This document shows, piece after piece, positions 14,418 through 18,703 of a stretch of 18,703 nt of DNA. The position numbers and the translations under genes are program-made. The DNA is from Thermoactinomyces sp. DSM 45891 (GTDB taxonomy: Bacteria > Bacillota > Bacilli > Thermoactinomycetales > Thermoactinomycetaceae). Each line of letters starts with the position of its first letter. Position 1 is the first letter of the stretch. Under the pieces are notes generated by a model. The model did no database searches. It saw nothing but the letters and a program-made list of their open reading frames with translations, and was not told the DNA's origin. The stretch covers positions 1-18,703 of the forward strand of contig NZ_FPJZ01000027.1 of NCBI RefSeq assembly GCF_900119485.1, written 5' to 3'.

Positions 14418-15978
14418 TCGTGGTCGAGAAGCGGCCCGCAAGATTGCAGAGGGGATCGATCAATTTATCGCTCCGCTTACTACGGTAGCGGTTGAGCGAA
14501 CGGTCGCGCGCCTCTTTGGAATAGACGGAGTGGATGATGAATATATTCCTCTTCCCAATCGGGTAGTCGATCATCTATTAGAGCAAGGAGTCCTAGGCAG
14601 AGGCGTTGCACCGTGGCTGATTCAAGCGATGATGCATGAGGGTCAAGATGCACAAACGATTGCAGAGCGTGTGGCTCAGGGGACGCTTGATTTAACGAAG
14701 GTCCCGACTCGATCAGATGAAGAGATTCACCGCTTTGGCGCGCAATTTGCCGATCAACAACTAAATCGTATTGCACAAAATCGAAAAAAACGGGATGAGT
14801 ATCTTGCTACATTGGGAGAAGGAAAAAAGCCGTATCTGTATGTCATCGTGGCTACGGGGGACATCTATGAAGATGTGGTGCAAGCCCGTTCGGCTGCTAG
14901 ACAGGGTGCTGACATCATTGCGGTGATTCGTTCAACAGGGCAGAGCTTGATTGATTATGTCCCTTATGGTGCTACGAGAGAAGGGTTTGGCGGGACCTAT
15001 GCAACGCAAGAGAACTTTCGGATTATGCGTCAAGCATTAGACGAGGTAGGAGAAGAAGTCGGTAGATATATACGTCTCTGCAATTATTGTTCTGGACTAT
15101 GTATGCCAGAAATTGCCGTCATGGGTGCTTTAGAACGGCTGGATGTGATGTTAAATGATGCATTATACGGGATTCTTTTCCGTGATATTAACATGCAACG
15201 AACCTTAATTGACCAAGCGTTTTCTCGCATGATTAATAGTTACGCTGGGATTATTATTAATACAGGAGAAGATAACTATCTTACGACTGCCGATGCCGTA
15301 GAGGCCGCTCATACGGTTCTAGCCTCTCAGTTTATTAACGAACAGATTGCGTTACTATCTGGGCTTCCGGAAGAGCAGATGGGACTGGGGCACGCTTTTG
15401 AGATGAGTCCTGAACTAGAGGATGGATTCTTACTCGAATTAGCACAGGCGCAGATGGCTCGTCAAATCTTCCCCGATGCCCCACTGAAGTACATGCCTCC
15501 CACGAAGCATATGACAGGAAATATCTTTAAAGGGCATATTCAAGATGCGTTGTTTAATCTCGTTAGTGTTATGACTGGTCAAGGAATCCAGCTACTGGGG
15601 ATGATGACAGAAGCGATGCACACCCCACATATTCACGATCGTCAACTCGCGATTGAAAATGCCCAGTATGTGTTTAACAATGCGCGTAATCTAGGGCAAG
15701 AAATTCAGTTTCGTCCGGGTGGCAAGATTGAGAAGAGAGCGCAAGAAGTACTTGATGAAGCAGTTCAATTGCTTGAAGACGTTCAGGAGACGGGCTTCTT
15801 TGAAGCGATCCATCGGGGTACTTTTGCGGATGTGAAGAGGGCTTTAGATGGCGGAAAAGGCTTAGCCGGGGTGATCCGGAAATCTGTCGATTACTACAAC
15901 CCCATGGAGCAAGGGCTGCGTAAACGTTTGCAACTACCAAGTCGGGAGGAGGTGCCTTATGGCTCCGGATCTTACTAG
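14380..15978 (+). CDS. kamD: lysine 5,6-aminomutase alpha subunit
   Basis: Large subunit of the adenosylcobalamin- and PLP-dependent mutase that moves the terminal amino group of beta-lysine from C6 to C5, giving 3,5-diaminohexanoate; it also acts on D-lysine (EC 5.4.3.3). 532 residues against roughly 516 in Clostridium sticklandii. The TIM-barrel core is recognisable by YLYVIVATGDIYEDVVQARS, RLCNYCSGLCMPEIAVMGA and FRDINMQRTLIDQAFSRMIN. GGAGG lies 6 bases before ATG 14380, inside the end of kamC. It overlaps kamC by 38 bases and kamE by 20 bases, as expected for subunits made in fixed ratio. Confidence 0.95.
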   Translation: MDERLRLDPQKINRGREAARKIAEGIDQFIAPLTTVAVERTVARLFGIDGVDDEYIPLPNRVVDHLLEQGVLGRGVAPWLIQAMMHEGQDAQTIAERVAQGTLDLTKVPTRSDEEIHRFGAQFADQQLNRIAQNRKKRDEYLATLGEGKKPYLYVIVATGDIYEDVVQARSAARQGADIIAVIRSTGQSLIDYVPYGATREGFGGTYATQENFRIMRQALDEVGEEVGRYIRLCNYCSGLCMPEIAVMGALERLDVMLNDALYGILFRDINMQRTLIDQAFSRMINSYAGIIINTGEDNYLTTADAVEAAHTVLASQFINEQIALLSGLPEEQMGLGHAFEMSPELEDGFLLELAQAQMARQIFPDAPLKYMPPTKHMTGNIFKGHIQDALFNLVSVMTGQGIQLLGMMTEAMHTPHIHDRQLAIENAQYVFNNARNLGQEIQFRPGGKIEKRAQEVLDEAVQLLEDVQETGFFEAIHRGTFADVKRALDGGKGLAGVIRKSVDYYNPMEQGLRKRLQLPSREEVPYGSGSY

Positions 15979-16705
15979 AGTCAAACCATACGGAGATACG
16001 ATGAACGATGGGGCGATGCAGCTCAGTTTCTCCATGCCTGCTCCTTATGGAGAAGAGGCGAAAGAAGCGGCTAGGCAACTCGTGATGAAGATGGGATTAA
16101 CCGAACCGCAAATCTATCATATGAAAGACCTAGGAGAAGGGTACACCTACTTCATTGTCTATGGGAAGTGCGAACATCATGTGGATTACACGACGATTCA
16201 AGTTCCAAAAGTAGAAAGTCAGGTGATGGGTTTCTATGATATTAATCACTATATCGAAGAGCACATCGGTCGCAAAGTCGTCGTCGTAGGGGCTTGTACA
16301 GGTACGGATGCCCATACTGTTGGTATCGATGCGATTATGAATATGAAAGGGTATAACGGTGAGTATGGTTTAGAGCGATACCCATGGGTGGATGCGTATA
16401 ACCTAGGAAGCCAAGTCGAAAACGATGTCCTCCTTGCCAAAGCCCTCGAACTACAAGCTGATGTGCTTCTCGTCTCCCAGATTGTTACCCAAAAGGGTGT
16501 TCATATTACCAACTTAACAGAGTTAGTCGAACTACTTGAAGCCGAGGGGCTTCGGGATCGATTCCTCCTTATCTGTGGAGGCCCTCGCATCTCGCATGAA
16601 CTAGCCCTCGAATTAGGCTTCGACGCCGGTTTCGGCCCCGGCTCTCTCGCCCCGCACGTCGCTTCCTACTTCTCGCAAGAGATTGCGAAGCGGGTAGAGA
16701 AATAA
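15959..16705 (+). CDS. kamE: lysine 5,6-aminomutase beta subunit (B12- and PLP-binding)
   Basis: Small subunit of the heterotetrameric mutase, 248 residues. It carries the base-off cobalamin motif D-x-H-x-x-G (GTDAHTVG, H119). Eleven residues later K130 (MNMKGYNG) corresponds to the PLP Schiff-base lysine; the H-to-K spacing equals that of H133/K144 in the Clostridium sticklandii beta subunit. The C-terminal half is the Rossmann-like B12 domain (DVLLVSQIVTQKGVHI; LLICGGPRISHELALELGFDAGFGPGSLA). GGAGGAGG lies 6 bases before the ATG, inside kamD. It is the last gene of the operon, with a terminator 4 bases after the stop. Downstream pathway genes kce and kal do not follow. Confidence 0.96.
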   Translation: MAPDLTRVKPYGDTMNDGAMQLSFSMPAPYGEEAKEAARQLVMKMGLTEPQIYHMKDLGEGYTYFIVYGKCEHHVDYTTIQVPKVESQVMGFYDINHYIEEHIGRKVVVVGACTGTDAHTVGIDAIMNMKGYNGEYGLERYPWVDAYNLGSQVENDVLLAKALELQADVLLVSQIVTQKGVHITNLTELVELLEAEGLRDRFLLICGGPRISHELALELGFDAGFGPGSLAPHVASYFSQEIAKRVEK

Positions 16706-16708
16706 AGG

Positions 16709-16752
16709 ACACCTCTACAGTTAGATTTCATCTAGCTGGTAGAGGTGTTTTG
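16709..16752 (+). terminator. terminator of the kam operon
   Basis: A 10-bp stem ACACCTCTAC / GTAGAGGTGT encloses a further paired segment (TAGAT / ATCTA with flanking AG/CT), and TTTTGT follows. It starts 4 bases after the kamE stop. Confidence 0.85.
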
Positions 16753-16776
16753 TCTACGAAATGGTAACGGTATACA

Positions 16777-16810
16777 GAAAAAACAGGCGCATCCTGCTCG
16801 AATGCACCTG
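16777..16810 (-). terminator. terminator of the collagen-propeller gene
   Basis: Read on the minus strand, CAGGTGCAT pairs with ATGCGCCTG (one mismatch) around a 9-base loop and is followed by TTTTTTCTG. It lies 19 bases after the stop of the gene ending at 16829, back to back with the kam terminator. Confidence 0.8.
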
Positions 16811-16828
16811 CTATAAAAGGGAACGATC

Positions 16829-18703
16829 TTATAAATAAAAGAACTGTACCCATCGAGGTTCGTTTCCAACGGTAATAGTACTAAAGACGTTGTTGGATAC
16901 TTGATCGATTAACGAAACACGTCCAGCTGCGCCACCAATCACTGCGGAAACGTAAGATGAGGTGAAGTTGTCAAGTATTAATTCCGTTGGGATCGAGTTG
17001 ACGGCAAGCTCTCGCCCACTTCCAGCTAATGTAATCGTAGCAGTGATGTTGTTGGTATTTGCATCGACTTTATAAACAAAGCTGTTGGATGGTTTAACAT
17101 AGAGTGTGTTGGTTAACGTATTAATATCTAAACCGATTGGCCCTCCGGCAGTGGGAATGGTGGCCGCTATGGTATTACTAGGGAAATTAATGGCATTGAC
17201 TCTATTTCCTCCATTAATGGCTACATAATAAAGTCCTGATGCTGGGTTGACGGCAATTTGATGATCGCCAGATGTTGTTGTAATGGTTGCGACGATGTTA
17301 TTCGTGGTGCTGTCAACGACAGAAACGAACCCGCTATTCGAAGAGATATAAATTTGATTGGTGATTACATTTACATTTGCTTCTAGGGGTTGAGGAATTG
17401 CGATGGTTGTGACGAAAGAATTATCTTCTTCAAATACAGACACATTACTACTACCGAAGTTTGAAATATATATTCGACCATTATTAGGATTTGCCGTTCC
17501 ACCCCTAGGAGTGGTACCAGCAGTAAGGGTTGCGATGATGGTATTGGTTCTTGCATCGATGACGGAAGCATTACTTGATCCAGAATTAGCGACATACACC
17601 CGGTCATTTTTTTGATTGACTGCACCACCCCAAGGGCCAGACCCTACAGGGATTGTGGTCACTACTTGTAGCGTTCGTCCGTTAATGACTGAGACGTTAT
17701 TTGAATTACCGTTTTGTACATAGATGAAAGGTGTTAGATTGTCTGCTGAGGCTCCAGTAATACCTGTGGCCCCAGTAGCTCCGGTAATGCCTGCAACTCC
17801 AGTAGCCCCTGTGGGTCCAGTGCCACCTTGGGGTCCGCTAGCCCCTGACGGTCCCGTCGGCCCTTGAGGCCCCGTGTTCCCTTGAGGTCCCGTAGTGCCG
17901 TCTGCACCATCCGCACCCGTCGGCCCTTGAGGCCCCGTGTCCCCTTGAGGTCCTGTAGTGCCGTCCACGCCATCCGCGCCCGTCGGCCCTTGAGGCCCTG
18001 TGTCTCCTTGAGGTCCTGTAGCCCCGTCTGCACCATCCGCGCCCGTAGGTCCTTGAGGTCCAGTATCGCCTTGAGGTCCCGTAGTGCCGTCCGCACCATC
18101 CGCGCCGGTAGGTCCTTGAGGCCCCGTGTCCCCTTGAGGTCCCGTAGTGCCGTCCGCACCATCCGCCCCCGTAGGTCCTTGAGGCCCGGTGTCTCCCTGA
18201 GGTCCTGTAGTGCCGTCCACGCCATCCGCGCCGGTAGGCCCTTGAGGCCCCGTGTCCCCTTGAGGTCCAGTAGCCCCGTCTGCACCATCCGCGCCGGTAG
18301 GCCCTTGAGGTCCAGTATCTCCTTGAGGTCCAGTAGCGCCCGTAGCCCCGTTAGCCCCTGTTGGAACCTCCAGTTTCACGATGGCAGAACCAGGTGTTAC
18401 CGTGATTTCTAACGTATCAGATAGAAAGTTGAGTGTATCTCCAAAACTGAGAGGAACATTTCCGTCCGCGCCTGAGTTTCCTTGAACTAAAAATAAGAAA
18501 TCACCTGTAACAAAAGCTCCTGTAGGACCTTGAGGCCCTGTAGGACCTTGAGGTCCGGTAGAACCTTGAGGCCCGGTAGCCCCTTGAGGCCCAGTAGAGC
18601 CTTGGGGTCCAGTGTTTCCTTGGGGACCCGAAGCCCCCGTGCCCCCTGTAGCTCCAATCGCCCCTGTCGGCCCTGCTGGTCCTTGAGGCCCGGTAGCCCC
18701 TGC
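16829..18703 (-). CDS. collagen-like protein with C-terminal YVTN beta-propeller, N-terminus outside window
   Basis: The frame runs open from the right edge to the TAA at 16829-16831, with 624 residues visible. Order: a Gly-X-Y segment (about 18520-18703), the shared TGDFLFLVQGNSGADGN module (18364-18519), a second Gly-X-Y stalk with 21-residue repeats, then from about 17731 a domain of roughly 300 residues. I count seven propeller blades in it, with motifs such as RVYVANSGSSNASVIDARTN, QIYISSNSGFVSVVDSTTNN and TLYVKPSNSFVYKVDANTNN, typical of YVTN-type beta-propellers. The propeller replaces the BclA-like tip seen in the gene at 856-2505. The likely location is the spore surface, by analogy. 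No Pro is seen in Y position of its Gly-X-Y triplets. The internal GTG at 18377-18379 is not the start, because the frame and the module continue upstream of it. Confidence 0.88.
   Translation of the reverse strand, partial: AGATGPQGPAGPTGAIGATGGTGASGPQGNTGPQGSTGPQGATGPQGSTGPQGPTGPQGPTGAFVTGDFLFLVQGNSGADGNVPLSFGDTLNFLSDTLEITVTPGSAIVKLEVPTGANGATGATGPQGDTGPQGPTGADGADGATGPQGDTGPQGPTGADGVDGTTGPQGDTGPQGPTGADGADGTTGPQGDTGPQGPTGADGADGTTGPQGDTGPQGPTGADGADGATGPQGDTGPQGPTGADGVDGTTGPQGDTGPQGPTGADGADGTTGPQGNTGPQGPTGPSGASGPQGGTGPTGATGVAGITGATGATGITGASADNLTPFIYVQNGNSNNVSVINGRTLQVVTTIPVGSGPWGGAVNQKNDRVYVANSGSSNASVIDARTNTIIATLTAGTTPRGGTANPNNGRIYISNFGSSNVSVFEEDNSFVTTIAIPQPLEANVNVITNQIYISSNSGFVSVVDSTTNNIVATITTTSGDHQIAVNPASGLYYVAINGGNRVNAINFPSNTIAATIPTAGGPIGLDINTLTNTLYVKPSNSFVYKVDANTNNITATITLAGSGRELAVNSIPTELILDNFTSSYVSAVIGGAAGRVSLIDQVSNNVFSTITVGNEPRWVQFFYL
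17838..18345 (-). repeat. 63-bp tandem repeat coding collagen stalk
   Basis: Seven full units of 63 bases plus a partial one, exactly in phase; for example TCTGCACCAT at 17901 and again at 18279 are six periods apart. Each unit encodes 21 residues, GPQGDTGPQGPTGADG followed by A/V-D-G-T/A-T. Units differ mainly at the A/V and T/A positions and at silent sites. Confidence 0.9.

Noticed and set aside
17838..18345. Regular direct repeats that might suggest a CRISPR array
   Set aside because: The units are contiguous with no unique spacers, in frame, and encode Gly-X-Y collagen triplets.
18377..18379. GTG as start codon of the propeller-collagen protein
   Set aside because: The same frame continues without a stop to the window edge and encodes the shared module and more collagen, so the gene is truncated by the window.
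17864..18412. Plus-strand ORF of 182 codons opposite the propeller-collagen stalk
   Set aside because: Low-complexity shadow of the 63-base repeat; no ribosome site and no recognisable domain.

Overview
The window looks like chromosomal DNA of an endospore-forming member of the Bacillales. A thermoactinomycete-like organism is my best guess, but this is inferred from gene content and not proven. The reasons are: the ywiB-argS gene order known from Bacillus; strong AGGAGG-type ribosome sites with occasional GTG/TTG starts; factor-independent terminators; and several collagen-like proteins of the type that decorate spore surfaces. No rRNA, tRNA, CRISPR, insertion sequence or phage gene was seen. 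No gene-free stretch exceeds 300 bases; the longest is about 260 bases, before the ywiB-like gene.

Layout. (1) 1-3283, minus strand: two tandem collagen-like proteins, the downstream one cut by the window edge, preceded by a third protein with a BclA-tip-like beta domain but no collagen stalk. (2) 3546-5653, plus strand: a DUF1934 (YwiB-like) protein and arginyl-tRNA synthetase, with a good sigma-A promoter and a shared bidirectional terminator. (3) 5723-7602: a small minus-strand lipoprotein, a small plus-strand beta-rich protein, and a minus-strand prolyl 4-hydroxylase of the 2-oxoglutarate/Fe(II) family. (4) 7792-16705, plus strand: a lysine-degradation locus. It holds a PAS-AAA-Fis sigma-54 activator, a textbook -24/-12 promoter, then kdd-kamA-kamB-kamC-kamD-kamE as one tightly overlapping operon closed by a terminator. 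(5) 16829-18703, minus strand: a collagen-like protein, 5' end outside the window, whose stalk ends in a seven-bladed YVTN-type beta-propeller.

How the parts fit. KamA makes beta-lysine from L-lysine. KamDE, a B12- and PLP-dependent mutase, makes 3,5-diaminohexanoate, and Kdd oxidises it to 5-amino-3-oxohexanoate. KamB and KamC, a P-loop protein and a MutS-like ATPase, are probably the repair/reactivation pair for the suicide-prone KamDE. The downstream enzymes kce and kal are not in this window. The collagen-like proteins and the prolyl hydroxylase form a second theme: a spore-surface stalk family with interchangeable tips and a possible collagen-modifying enzyme nearby. All three collagen-like genes share a module of about 50 residues that is nearly identical at DNA level across about 16 kb.
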